Assembly (NCBI RefSeq): GCF_913777995.1
Contig: NZ_CAJYVE010000013.1
Coordinates: forward strand, 1-64,000
Direction: 5' to 3'
Length of the DNA: 64,000 nt
Source: an uncultured Pseudomonas sp.
GTDB lineage: Bacteria > Pseudomonadota > Gammaproteobacteria > Pseudomonadales > Pseudomonadaceae
Both the position numbers and the translations under genes were made by a program. The notes beneath the pieces are model-generated. The model was given only the letters and a program-made list of their open reading frames with translations, was not told the origin of the DNA and did not search any database. Shown here in pieces: positions 42,390 to 52,536 of the stretch; positions within the stretch are counted from its first letter, which is position 1, and each line of letters opens with the position of its first letter.

Positions 42390-42884
42390 ATGCCGGGCCC
42401 GCTAGACCGCCTGCGGGACTGGCTGACGCGCACCCCGCCGCAGCCGCCCCAGCCCTGCGTCACGCCGGCTCAGACCCCGCCTCCTGGCGTGGCTGATATC
42501 GAGGGGCTGCTGGCCTTCCTGCCCCGCCTGTACCCCGGCGGCGTCGCCATCGACCCTTTCCAGAATGCACCCGCTGAGCAATGGCCGGTGTACGTCCAAG
42601 ACGTCGATGCCTTTTTCCAGGCTGCTGGCCAGGAATGCTGGATCGACTACCGCTACGGGGATGCCAATCCAGGCGACATGCTCGAGCACCCCGAGCAGAT
42701 TGCCCAGGCCTCTCTCGAACAGATCAAGAGCCTGCTGACCTGGTGCGTCCGTGGCGAACGTTTCTGCTACGGCCATCATGGCGCGGTCATCCAGAACGGC
42801 GCCGTTCTGGCCATCCTGCAACGCCTGCAAGTCATACGGAATAGCTTGGATCACCAGGCCCCTCACCCCAGGAACCGACCATGA
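42390..42884 (+). CDS. DUF6508-like protein
   Basis: This 164-residue soluble protein has a Pro-rich N-terminal stretch, then IEGLLAFLPRLYPGG, CWIDYRYGDANPGDMLEHPE and LEQIKSLLTWCVRGERFCYG, HHGAVIQNGAVLAILQRL. I match this pattern to DUF6508, a family that often sits with toxin-immunity genes; the assignment is from memory. The ATG at 42390 has GGAGG at the right distance, better than the ATG at 42378. It overlaps the next gene as ATGA. Confidence 0.75.
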   Translation: MPGPLDRLRDWLTRTPPQPPQPCVTPAQTPPPGVADIEGLLAFLPRLYPGGVAIDPFQNAPAEQWPVYVQDVDAFFQAAGQECWIDYRYGDANPGDMLEHPEQIAQASLEQIKSLLTWCVRGERFCYGHHGAVIQNGAVLAILQRLQVIRNSLDHQAPHPRNRP

Positions 42885-43327
42885 AATACGACGATGCCTC
42901 TTGGCATTACGAAGGCGACTTTCCCGAAGAACTGCCACCCGAAGCCGGCGCCACCCATATCGGGCTGTTCCTCGCCTGGCTGCTGAACCACGACCACGCC
43001 AGCGAAGAACTGCTCGAAGACGCCAGCGATCAGGTGCAGGCGCTCCAAGCCCGGCAGATCACTGGCGCACAGCTGTTGATGAGTACGCTGGACGGCAAGT
43101 TTCTCGCCCAGGACCTGGACGATACCGGCAACGCCTTCGCCCTGGCCTACTACCAGGGCCAAGATGATGACAGCCGGTATTTCGACGATTACCTGCTGGT
43201 ATTCGATGACCAGGAAACCATCTATCACGTGGAAGACAGCTGGGAAAGTTACGAACGGCTGGCCAGCGTGATCGATGAACGCTTCGCCGCCTGGAACGCC
43301 CAGGGCCGGCCGCAGTACCTGCCTTGA
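42881..43327 (+). CDS. DUF7832-like small acidic protein
   Basis: This acidic 148-residue protein begins MKYDDASWHYEGDFPEELPP, contains GATHIGLFLAWLLNHDHASE and YFDDYLLVFDDQETIYHVED, and ends with WNAQGRPQYLP. The pattern resembles a family of putative immunity proteins (DUF7832, from memory). The ATG overlaps the previous stop (ATGA), so the two are coupled. Function not established. Confidence 0.72.
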   Translation: MKYDDASWHYEGDFPEELPPEAGATHIGLFLAWLLNHDHASEELLEDASDQVQALQARQITGAQLLMSTLDGKFLAQDLDDTGNAFALAYYQGQDDDSRYFDDYLLVFDDQETIYHVEDSWESYERLASVIDERFAAWNAQGRPQYLP

Positions 43328-43347
43328 CCCTCACAGAAGGCCCCAGC

Positions 43348-43935
43348 ATGTCCATCGTCGACACCTACCTCAACGGCCTGTACCAGGCCCTGCCTGCCGA
43401 AGAACTGCAACAGCTGCAGCTCAGCCACGGCGCCTCCCCCACCGACCTGCAAGCGCTACAGGCGGCTTATCCACAGGTGCCGGCCAGCCTGCTGGAGCTG
43501 CTCGGGCGTATCGACGGTACTCACTACCGCGAGTATCCAGGCGGTGAGATCTGCGTGCTGATCCTCGGCTCGGATGTCTTCGAGTACCCCTACTACCTCA
43601 GCTCCGTGGCGCAGATCCTCGAAGAAGCCGGAAAGTACAGGGACAGCATCGCCGAGATCTACGAGGCGTACCTCGACGAAGACCCTGAACTGCTCGGCGC
43701 AGGCATCGACCCGCAGGTGCCAATGAACCGCCGCCTGTGTTTTTCCCACTGCATGAACAACGGCGGCACCTCACGCCTGTACCTGGACTTCGACCCGGCG
43801 CCAGGCGGCAGCGTCGGCCAGGTCGTGCGCTTTTTGCACGACCCGGACAGCTACGTGGTGATCGCCAGCAGCTTCGATGAGTACCTGCAGGGGCTGATTG
43901 ACCAGAATTACGAGTTCATTTTTGAGGATGAGTAG
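43348..43935 (+). CDS. SMI1/KNR4 (SUKH) family putative immunity protein
   Basis: This 195-residue acidic protein has the SUKH pattern: LQALQAAYPQVPASLLELLG, RIDGTHYREYPGGEICVLIL, GSDVFEYPYYLSSVAQILEE, and the C-terminal SYVVIASSFDEYLQGLI. SUKH proteins are common immunity factors for polymorphic toxins. The start at 43348 with AAGG upstream is preferred to the frame start at 43324. It is 20 bases after the DUF7832-like gene, completing a three-gene stack. Confidence 0.85.
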   Translation: MSIVDTYLNGLYQALPAEELQQLQLSHGASPTDLQALQAAYPQVPASLLELLGRIDGTHYREYPGGEICVLILGSDVFEYPYYLSSVAQILEEAGKYRDSIAEIYEAYLDEDPELLGAGIDPQVPMNRRLCFSHCMNNGGTSRLYLDFDPAPGGSVGQVVRFLHDPDSYVVIASSFDEYLQGLIDQNYEFIFEDE

Positions 43936-43964
43936 ACCGCCTGAACCGCTTATCCACCAAGCCC

Positions 43965-44076
43965 AATATTGATCAGTTAGACCGGGTAGGAGCGGCTTCA
44001 GCCGCGAAGCGAGCGCATGTTCACCACAGATGCAGTGAATTTTCTGGCGCTTTCGCGGCTAAAGCCGCTCCCACCG
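43965..44076. repeat. REP doublet with a 16-base flank shared with 16986
   Basis: AATATTGATCAGTTAG (43965-43980) is a 14/16 copy of the outer arm at 16986-17001. It is followed by two inverted REP units, gtaggagcggcttcagccgc (from 43986) and gctttcgcggctaaagccgc (to about 44067). No second outer arm is present. Confidence 0.82.
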
Positions 44077-44191
44077 GAGCACATGCCGCTTAATCGAACC
44101 TTGTTGCCATTAGGCCAACAGCTACCCTTTACAGAATCGTGACCGATCAGTGCAATAGCCGAATTTTCACGGACGATACAAGGATTTTTTC

Positions 44192-44620
44192 ATGGCCGAA
44201 AAGCTGCGCTCGCCCCGCGGCGACCTGCTCCGCGCAATGGTTTTTGCCCCATTGGGTTTTTGTCTGCTGTTTCTCACGTTCGTACTTGTCCACAACCAGC
44301 TGGACTTTCTAGCCCACGCGCAACGTGCCGAAGGGCAGGTCAGCGCCCTGAATGCGGGCGGCAGCCACCCGCAAATCGACTTCACCGACGCCCACGGCAA
44401 GGCATTCAGTTACCCGCAAAACGGCTTTATCTGGGGTTATGAAGTCGGCGACCGGGTGACGGTTTTGTATCGGCCTGAAAACCCTGACGTCTCGGCGATC
44501 ATCGAGGCCAACGGCGTGTTATGGGCTTGGAGCCTGGTGGCGGGCTTGCTGGGTATCCTGTTTGCCGCTGGAGGCATCTATCACCTGATGGCATGGATTC
44601 GCCATCGCCGCCAGGCTTAG
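44192..44620 (+). CDS. DUF3592 membrane protein
   Basis: This 142-residue protein has an N-terminal hydrophobic segment (about 16-36), an external domain with HAQRAEGQVSALNAGGSHPQ, FTDAHGKAFSYPQNG and VGDRVTVLYRPENPDVSAI, and a second hydrophobic segment (about 110-133). This is the DUF3592 layout, a widespread family of unknown function. Its stop overlaps that of the convergent methyltransferase. Confidence 0.85.
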   Translation: MAEKLRSPRGDLLRAMVFAPLGFCLLFLTFVLVHNQLDFLAHAQRAEGQVSALNAGGSHPQIDFTDAHGKAFSYPQNGFIWGYEVGDRVTVLYRPENPDVSAIIEANGVLWAWSLVAGLLGILFAAGGIYHLMAWIRHRRQA

Positions 44621-45366
44621 TCAGGGGTCTTCACACAGACAAAAATGGCATTGCCGCCAGCCCCCTGCCAAGGGGTGATCCTTTCGTAGTCGTGCTCGAA
44701 CACATGAACATCGAACCGCGGCTGCAACAGCGCCTGCAACTCCACGAAGCTGGCAGCCACCATCGGATGTTCATCCTCCCAGGTCTGGGTCGTGCCCTCG
44801 TGTGTCTTGTCGATCCGCAAGCGCAGCGACTGCCTTTCGCCTTCGCCCGGATAGTGCCAGGCGGAGCCGAAGGCAAACTGGCTACCTTCGTGATTGACCT
44901 TATGCCCCACGAACGAACGGTTATCGATCTTGTACTTATCCACAGCGTTGAAGCAGAACACGCCCCCCTCGCCTAGCGCCTCATGCACCCGGCCAATGCA
45001 AGCGTCGAGGCGTTCGATACCGGCGTTGTAGTGGATGGAATACAAGAAGCAAGTGACCAGATCCAGCGGCTCGTCCACGGTGAAGTCACCCATGTCCAGA
45101 CAGGCGAAGCGGGCTTCCGGGCAACGCTGCGCGGCGATATCGAGCATCGGTTGGTTGATGTCCAGGCCGGCACTGCGGTAGCCGAAATCGAGAAAGTGAC
45201 GAATATGCGGCCCGGTGCCACAGGCCAGGTCCAGATGCCTGGCGCCTTGATTGCCGAACAACTGATGAAGCCTGCGAATACCCTGGCTCTGCGCCCGATA
45301 GTCGATGTCGGCACACATCAGGTCGTAGTAGCCAGACAGGTCGGTATACAGCGCATTGGTCGTCAT
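44617..45366 (-). CDS. class I SAM-dependent methyltransferase
   Basis: This 249-residue soluble protein has SAM motif I LDLACGTGPHIRHF near 45-58, the acidic GLDINQPML (motif II) and LVTCFLYSIHYN (motif IV region). The substrate is not evident; similar proteins methylate small molecules. The ATG at 45366 begins MTTNALYTDLSGYYDLM. Monocistronic, convergent with the DUF3592 gene. Confidence 0.82.
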   Translation of the reverse strand: MTTNALYTDLSGYYDLMCADIDYRAQSQGIRRLHQLFGNQGARHLDLACGTGPHIRHFLDFGYRSAGLDINQPMLDIAAQRCPEARFACLDMGDFTVDEPLDLVTCFLYSIHYNAGIERLDACIGRVHEALGEGGVFCFNAVDKYKIDNRSFVGHKVNHEGSQFAFGSAWHYPGEGERQSLRLRIDKTHEGTTQTWEDEHPMVAASFVELQALLQPRFDVHVFEHDYERITPWQGAGGNAIFVCVKTPD

Positions 45367-45453
45367 GGAGAGCCAGTAGGTTGGGTAAGGGTGAGGGGCG
45401 CGGGATCATACCTCAAGGGCTGTGGACAGTTGACGAATGAAACCCGATAAAAA

Positions 45454-45489
45454 TGCCCGCATGGTTAAGATCGGTCTGCGGGCGTTTTT
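45454..45489 (+). terminator. bidirectional terminator-like hairpin with no obvious upstream gene
   Basis: TGCCCGCA (45454-45461) pairs with TGCGGGCG (45477-45484), followed by TTTTTA; the other strand also ends in a T run. No plus-strand gene ends nearby. Confidence 0.65.
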
Positions 45490-45722
45490 ATGTCTGGTGG
45501 GATCGATTTCTTACGCGATGCCGTGGCGAATTGTGGATAACTTATTCCACCGTCTTCGGCTTGTGCAGGATGCGCGGCAGTCTGGGACCGTTGAAGCGTG
45601 CTCGCGATAGCTGCTTCACCTTCACTCTAAATGCGGTGAGTTACCGACCTTTTCGCACGCCAGCTTGTTCAACAAAGTCTGAGGGCGCCCAACTGATCCG
45701 TATTGAGGCCGAGAGGGATGGT

Positions 45723-45745
45723 GAACATTCCTTTGCGGAATGTTC
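45723..45745. promoter_or_regulatory. operator-like inverted repeat upstream of the MFS gene
   Basis: GAACATTCC-TTTGC-GGAATGTTC is a perfect 9-bp inverted repeat about 85 bases before the MFS start. Its core CATTCCTTTGCGGAATGT matches 15 of 18 positions of the sequence at 48139-48156 before the LysR gene. Confidence 0.65.
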
Positions 45746-45828
45746 CAGCTTTCTTATTTATCGCTTTTTCTACCACGACAGAATGTCGACCATGGGACAC
45801 CAACAACCATAAGAAAAAGGAGTGGCCC

Positions 45829-47181
45829 ATGACTGCATTAGCCTCTACGGAGGTCGCTGCCAAAGTGGCCAGGACCCGCTATCGCTGGGTAATCCTGGCA
45901 GTCATCGTGATCGTGTACATGCTGGCGGCGGCTGATCGCGCGAACATCGGCATCGCGCTGCCCTACATCCAGAAGGAGTTCGGCGCGAGCAATGCCCAGG
46001 CCGGGCTGCTGGTCAGTGCGTTCTTCCTGTTCTACTCGCTGGGGCAGATCCCGGCAGGACTGCTGCTCAGCAAAATGAGTGTGAGGGTCGTGGCCCCGGT
46101 GTCCATCGCGCTGACCTCGGCGGTGACCCTGCTCATCGGCACGGCCCACAATATCGGCATGCTGAAGATCTACCGGTCGGCGCTTGGCGTTGCAGAAGCC
46201 GCGTTGCCTTTGTCGATGCTCAGCACCATCAACCGCTGGTTTCCCCCTGGAGAGAAAGGCCTGGCCACCGGTGCCTTTCTGTCGGCTGCCAAGATGGGCG
46301 CTGTGATCGCCCCGCCGATAGGCGCCGCACTGATTCTCTGGGACGGCTGGCGGACCATGTTCTTTGCCTTCGCCGTGCCCGGCATTCTGCTGGCACTGCT
46401 GTGGTGGTGGCTGGTCCCCAACTCACCACGCTCAAGCCAACGAGTGAATGAGGCCGAAGCCAGCTACATCGAGCAGTCGGACCCTGTGGATAAAGCCAAA
46501 GCCGCCAGCCAGGCTCAGAAAAGCCTGGGGGTACTGGATAAAGTGCTGCGCTACCAGCCGGTGAAGCCATTGGCGAATTCCCGCTCGGTGTTTGCTTCGT
46601 GGAACGTCTGGGGCTGCGGGTTGGGCTACCTGCTGATGACCGGTGTGGTCAACGTGCTGCTGGCCTGGTTGCCCAAGTATCTGGGTGAAGTGAAGCATTT
46701 CGAACTGATGCAGATCGGCTTCGTCGCGTCGCTGCCCTTTGTCGGCGGCGTACTGGGCAACATTGTTGGTGGTTGGCTGTCGGACAAGGTTCTGCAGCGT
46801 CGCCGCAAGCCGACCATGATGATCAGTGCGGTCGCCACCTGCCTGATGATGGTAGCGCTGGTCTATGCACCCAACGACCTGCTGTCGGTCAGTCTGCTGC
46901 TGTTCGGCACCGGCTTCCTGTTGAACATCGGCTATTCATCGTTCTCGGTCTATTCCATGGGCCTGACCACCCGCACGACTTATCCAGTGGCCGCCTCGCT
47001 GGTCAACAGCGCGGGCCAGGCAGGCGGTGCCATGGCACCGCTGATCACCGGCCTGTTGCTGGATGCCTATAGCTGGACCGCCGTGTTTCTGTTCCTGGGT
47101 GTGTGTTCGTTGGGCGCCTTGATTTTCGTACTGATGATCGCCGAGCCTGCCGATTCTGCACAAACAGCCGAAGCCAACTGA
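45829..47181 (+). CDS. MFS transporter of an unassigned carboxylate catabolic locus
   Basis: This 450-residue, 12-helix MFS protein of the ACS type (ADRANIGIALPYIQKEFG near 36-53, RSALGVAEAALPLSM, GGWLSDKVLQRRRKP) probably imports an organic acid. The ATG at 45829 has AAAAAGGAG upstream; the frame extends further without homology. It is convergent with the LysR gene and grouped with RraA-like and dehydrogenase genes. Confidence 0.88.
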   Translation: MTALASTEVAAKVARTRYRWVILAVIVIVYMLAAADRANIGIALPYIQKEFGASNAQAGLLVSAFFLFYSLGQIPAGLLLSKMSVRVVAPVSIALTSAVTLLIGTAHNIGMLKIYRSALGVAEAALPLSMLSTINRWFPPGEKGLATGAFLSAAKMGAVIAPPIGAALILWDGWRTMFFAFAVPGILLALLWWWLVPNSPRSSQRVNEAEASYIEQSDPVDKAKAASQAQKSLGVLDKVLRYQPVKPLANSRSVFASWNVWGCGLGYLLMTGVVNVLLAWLPKYLGEVKHFELMQIGFVASLPFVGGVLGNIVGGWLSDKVLQRRRKPTMMISAVATCLMMVALVYAPNDLLSVSLLLFGTGFLLNIGYSSFSVYSMGLTTRTTYPVAASLVNSAGQAGGAMAPLITGLLLDAYSWTAVFLFLGVCSLGALIFVLMIAEPADSAQTAEAN

Positions 47182-47208
47182 CTGCACAGCGGTGCATGCC
47201 TCTGACCG

Positions 47209-47236
47209 GGGGCCTGTCGACACTGACAGGCCCCTT
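47209..47236 (+). terminator. hairpin between convergent MFS and LysR genes
   Basis: GGGGCCTGTC (47209-47218) pairs with GACAGGCCCC (47225-47234) around a 6-base loop, followed by TT. The T run is weak. Confidence 0.6.
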
Positions 47237-48135
47237 CAGCTTTGTAGCTGATGGGAAAAGTCGCACAGCTCGACCGCGCAGGCCGCGACTTCCTCGACGA
47301 GCGCAGAGGGTCGATCGTTACGATACATCGCCATGTAAGGCACCCGAGGCAGTTCGGGGTCTGTTTCTATCACCACCAACTTGCCTTCATCCACCAGCGG
47401 CCTGAAGCACTCCAACGGCAGGTAGGTGACGCCCAGGCCGGCGGCGGTCAGGCCCAGCATCGCCGTCAGGCTATCCGACGACAGTGTTCGCGGCATCTCG
47501 ATGCCATGCGCGCCCAGCCACTTGTTGACGAACAGGCCGGACCCCGACTTCTTGCCCTGCACCAGCACCGGATACCTGGCCAGTTCCCTGAGGCTGACCA
47601 TGCCCGGTTGGGGAATGAGACCCGGCGCGGCCATCCAGGCGTTCTTTACCGTAGCCAGGGGGACTGACGTCACCTCGGGGGCGGTGAAGGTATCAGGGAT
47701 GATGATCAGATCCACCAGGTCGTCCATGAGCTTTTCATGCAGGGTGCGGCTCATGTCGACTTCCGGCTCCACGGTCAGCCCTGGAAAGTCATGAACGAGC
47801 CGGGTAATCAGGCGCGGCAGCCAGGTCAATGCCGTGAGTTCGGTCACGCCCAACCGCAAGCGCCGGGAGGTCACGTGCTGGCCGTCTTTCAGCGAGTTGA
47901 TGCGCTCGGCCAGCACCAGCATTTCCCGCGCCAGTACCAGAAGATCTTCGCCAGCCGCCGTGAGCCGAGCGCCGCGTTGTGATCGGTCGAACAGTTGCAG
48001 GCCAGTCGACTGTTCGAGTTCCAGCACGCGTTTGGAAATCGCCGATTGAGTGGTGTGCAGATGCTGGGCAGCGCGTTCGAACGTGCCAAGGCGCTCGATC
48101 CAGTGCAGCGCTTCAAGCTGGCGGAGTGTCAGCAC
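47236..48135 (-). CDS. LysR-family regulator of the RraA/dehydrogenase locus
   Basis: This 299-residue LysR protein has the HTH LTLRQLEALHWIERLGTFER, then QHLHTTQSAISKRVLELEQ (about 25-43), and a substrate-binding domain. The start is uncertain: an ATG at 48141 has AAGGA directly abutting it, while the GTG at 48135 has the same AAGGA six bases upstream and is preferred. The operator-like motif at 48139-48156 overlaps this ribosome site, suggesting autoregulation. It is divergent from the RraA-like gene. Confidence 0.85.
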   Translation of the reverse strand: MLTLRQLEALHWIERLGTFERAAQHLHTTQSAISKRVLELEQSTGLQLFDRSQRGARLTAAGEDLLVLAREMLVLAERINSLKDGQHVTSRRLRLGVTELTALTWLPRLITRLVHDFPGLTVEPEVDMSRTLHEKLMDDLVDLIIIPDTFTAPEVTSVPLATVKNAWMAAPGLIPQPGMVSLRELARYPVLVQGKKSGSGLFVNKWLGAHGIEMPRTLSSDSLTAMLGLTAAGLGVTYLPLECFRPLVDEGKLVVIETDPELPRVPYMAMYRNDRPSALVEEVAACAVELCDFSHQLQS

Positions 48136-48138
48136 TTT

Positions 48139-48156
48139 CATTCCTTTTAAGAATGT
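48139..48156. promoter_or_regulatory. operator-like motif at the LysR/RraA divergent promoter
   Basis: CATTCCTTTTAAGAATGT is a near copy (15/18) of the motif at 45726-45743 upstream of the MFS gene. It overlaps the LysR ribosome site. Confidence 0.6.
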
Positions 48157-48233
48157 ATTTGTATCCAATAATATCGCTTTTTCTATTTAATATTGCGCTT
48201 ATCCTCGAAAGCACTCGCCACTGAGGAATAACA

Positions 48234-48860
48234 ATGAACGCACAAGCCTCCAGCCCGGACATCAGTGCACTGGTGCACGCCTATACCCAGACTTCCACCT
48301 CGATCATCAGTGATTGCCTGGATCGCTTGCCCGGCGCACGCCTGCAACCCTTTCACCGTATCGAAGGCACCATGGCCGGTACGGCACTCACGGTAAAAGT
48401 GCCCTGTGGTGATAACCGTGCCATTCACCAGGCACTGGAAATACTCGGCCCCGGCCAAGTGCTCGTCGTGGACGGCGGCGGCGATCTAAGCCGTGCCCTG
48501 ATGGGCGACATCATGGCCGCTATCGCACAGAAGCGCGGGGCGGCTGGCGTCGTGGTGGATGGTGCGATCCGTGACCTGGCGACCATCGGCAAGGGGGCGT
48601 TTCCCATGTTCGCGCGTGCCGGTTTTCACCGCGGCCCTTATAAAAACGGCCCTGGCGAGATAAACGTGCCGGTGAGTATTGGGGGCATGCTGGTTTCGCC
48701 CGGAGACATCGTCGTGGGTGATCACGACGGCATCGTGGCCTTCCCGGTGGCCCAAGCGGCAGAGCTGCTGCAGCGCTGCCATGCCACGGAGCAAAAGGAA
48801 GCAGAGATGCTGGCGCAGATTGCAGCCGGCACCTACAAAGGCGCCTACGCGGCCCACTAA
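48234..48860 (+). CDS. RraA-family aldolase/decarboxylase (HMG/CHA aldolase-like)
   Basis: This 208-residue protein has ALMGDIMAAIAQKRGAAGVV and DGAIRDLATIG with the catalytic Arg-Asp of the class II HMG/CHA aldolase and RraA family, and GDIVVGDHDGIVAFP near 158-172. Catabolic members cleave 4-carboxy-4-hydroxy-2-oxoadipate or decarboxylate oxaloacetate. Because it sits with a transporter, LysR and a dehydrogenase, an enzymatic role is more likely than RNase E inhibition. The dehydrogenase starts 15 bases downstream. Confidence 0.83.
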   Translation: MNAQASSPDISALVHAYTQTSTSIISDCLDRLPGARLQPFHRIEGTMAGTALTVKVPCGDNRAIHQALEILGPGQVLVVDGGGDLSRALMGDIMAAIAQKRGAAGVVVDGAIRDLATIGKGAFPMFARAGFHRGPYKNGPGEINVPVSIGGMLVSPGDIVVGDHDGIVAFPVAQAAELLQRCHATEQKEAEMLAQIAAGTYKGAYAAH

Positions 48861-48875
48861 GGCGGAAGAACAGAG

Positions 48876-49745
48876 ATGAAAATTGCAATTATCGGTGCCG
48901 GTGAGGTGGGGTTGACCTACGCCCGACCATGGTCAGCGGCAGGCCACTCGATCGTGCTGTGCGACCTGAAGCCTTCAGCGACAGCGAAGGCGTTCGCCGC
49001 CGAGCATCAGGCCGAGATTCACACCTCGATACCGCAAGCTCTGCCCGGCTGTGATGTCGTCGTATCCTGCGTATTCGGCACGGCGTCCCTGCAGGTTGCC
49101 CAGCAAGCACTGGGCGTCATGGCCAAAGGCGCGCTGTTCATCGACATGACCACCGCCGATCCCAACCAGATCCGCACCGCCGCCTCGCACGCCGCCGAAC
49201 TGGGCATCGAATACGTGGACGTCGCGATTCTCGGCGCCATTGCCCTCACCCACGCGAAGACCAACCTGCTGGGAGCGGGTGCGGGAATCGATCAGGCCAT
49301 TGCCTTGTTTGCCTCTGCTGGGGCACCGCTGAAGGCCGTAGAAGGTGGCGCGGCAGGAGACGCCGCTGCACTGAAGATCCTGCGCAGCGTATTCACCAAG
49401 GGCCTGGAGGCGCTGACCATCGAATGCTTCATGGCCGCCGAAAAGCAGGGGGTGACAAACAAGCTGCATGACGCGCTGAGCGACATCGACCAGGCGAGCC
49501 TGCGGGATTTCCTCGGGGCATTGATCCGCACCCACGTGGTCCATGCCCCGCGCCGTCTGAAAGAAGTCGAAGAGGCCGAGCGCCAGCTCAAGATGGCCGG
49601 CATGCCGGTGGCCGTGTTGCCGGGGGTCAAGGACCTGTTCCAGCGCACGGCCACGCAGATCGGTACACAGCCGGCGGCTTCGACCAGCCCTACGCTGGAA
49701 CAGGCCTTTGACTGGCTGTTCGAAGCCAATGGTGTGAAGAAGTAA
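48876..49745 (+). CDS. NAD(P)-dependent beta-hydroxyacid dehydrogenase-like protein with DUF1932-type C-terminus
   Basis: This 289-residue protein has an N-terminal Rossmann fold with GAGEVG (7-12), IDMTTADPNQIRTAASHAAE and YVDVAILGA, and a C-terminal helical domain containing AALKILRSVFTKGLEALTIE that resembles DUF1932 of 6-phosphogluconate-dehydrogenase-like proteins. Lys in AALK takes the catalytic place. Substrate unknown. It follows the RraA-like gene by 15 bases with a weak GGAAGA site. A stem (GGGGGCC/GGCCCCC at 49755-49774) after the stop may end the operon. Confidence 0.82.
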   Translation: MKIAIIGAGEVGLTYARPWSAAGHSIVLCDLKPSATAKAFAAEHQAEIHTSIPQALPGCDVVVSCVFGTASLQVAQQALGVMAKGALFIDMTTADPNQIRTAASHAAELGIEYVDVAILGAIALTHAKTNLLGAGAGIDQAIALFASAGAPLKAVEGGAAGDAAALKILRSVFTKGLEALTIECFMAAEKQGVTNKLHDALSDIDQASLRDFLGALIRTHVVHAPRRLKEVEEAERQLKMAGMPVAVLPGVKDLFQRTATQIGTQPAASTSPTLEQAFDWLFEANGVKK

Positions 49746-49754
49746 AAACATGAA

Positions 49755-49774
49755 GGGGGCCGCTGATGGCCCCC
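49755..49774 (+). terminator. GC-rich hairpin after the dehydrogenase gene
   Basis: GGGGGCC-gctgat-GGCCCCC starts nine bases after the stop. No T run follows, so termination is uncertain. Confidence 0.5.
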
Positions 49775-49825
49775 TCATGCGGGATCGACTTCTTCTGTCG
49801 TCATCCCATCAACGCTGTGGATAAA

Positions 49826-51661
<1,836 letters not shown>

Positions 51662-51670
51662 GCTGTTCTC

Positions 51671-52438
51671 CTAGCTGACAGCGGCACAAATGACAGTGAC
51701 GCCACGTGCCTGTATCTGTTCGCGTGCCTCGGCGGGCAGGCGTTCATCAGTGATTAGGGTATGGATACCGCTCCAGGGCAGTTCCAGGTTGGGGATCTTG
51801 CGGCCGACCTTATCGGCCTCGGCCATCACCACCACTTCACGAGCCACGTCGGCCATCACCCGGCTCAGCCCGAGCAATTCATTGAAGGTGGTGGTGCCGC
51901 GCTGCAGGTCGATGCCATCGGCACCGATGAACAGCTGGTCGAAATCGTAGGAGCGCAGCACCTGCTCGGCCACCTGGCCTTGGAACGACTCCGAATGCGG
52001 GTCCCAGGTGCCACCGGTCATCAGCACCACCGGTTCCTGCTCCAGCTCGGTGAGGGCGCGGGCGACGTTCAGCGAGTTGGTCATCACCACCAGCCCGGCC
52101 CGCGCCCCCAGTTCGGGAATCAACGCTGCGGTGGTACTGCCACTGTCGACGATGATTCGCGCATGCTCACGGATGCGCAGCGCCGCCGCCCGGGCGATGG
52201 CCTGTTTATAACTCGACACCACCTGGGCGGGCTCGGCGATCAGTTCCTGTGGCAGGGTGACGGCGCCGCCATAACGGCGCAGCAGCAAGCCATTGCTTTC
52301 GAGGGCAGCCAGATCCTTTCGAATCGTAACTTCAGAAGTTTCGAAACGGCGAGCCAGATCGTCCACCGACACTTCCCCCTGCTCATTGAGCAAGGCGAGT
52401 ATCTGATGACGACGTTGGGGAGTGTTACGTTTCGACAT
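51671..52438 (-). CDS. glmR: DeoR-family regulator of glmS, GlmR-like
   Basis: This 255-residue protein has a DeoR-type HTH at the N-terminus (QILALLNEQGEVSVDDLARR, then FETSEVTIRKDLAALE) and a C-terminal DeoRC sugar-phosphate sensor domain (VDSGSTTAALIPEL, FIGADGIDLQRGTTTF). It is cotranscribed with glmS and is the orthologue by position of P. aeruginosa PA5550. It probably senses an amino-sugar phosphate. The ATG at 52438 gives the family start. Confidence 0.9.
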   Translation of the reverse strand: MSKRNTPQRRHQILALLNEQGEVSVDDLARRFETSEVTIRKDLAALESNGLLLRRYGGAVTLPQELIAEPAQVVSSYKQAIARAAALRIREHARIIVDSGSTTAALIPELGARAGLVVMTNSLNVARALTELEQEPVVLMTGGTWDPHSESFQGQVAEQVLRSYDFDQLFIGADGIDLQRGTTTFNELLGLSRVMADVAREVVVMAEADKVGRKIPNLELPWSGIHTLITDERLPAEAREQIQARGVTVICAAVS

Positions 52439-52536
52439 GAGCTGAAAAAGTTTCGATTCGAAATTTAAGTGGCGCAATCAAAACCTATTGTCGGATCAGC
52501 GTCAAGCGAGTGAAGGAGATTTCATGTAGTCAGAAG

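Larger units (their letters stand above)
45367..45828. other. 462-base gap with hairpin, DnaA box and operator, no gene
   Basis: The region between the methyltransferase start and the MFS start holds a terminator-like hairpin (45454-45489), a TTATCCACA box (45532-45540, minus), and an inverted repeat (45723-45745). An open frame of 119 codons (45453-45812) crosses the hairpin and has no ribosome site, so I do not call it. A short plus-strand RNA ending at the hairpin is possible. Confidence 0.5.

Noticed and set aside
45453-45812. 119-codon plus-strand frame in the gap before the MFS gene
   Set aside because: It begins in a terminator hairpin, lacks a ribosome site, and has no protein-like pattern.
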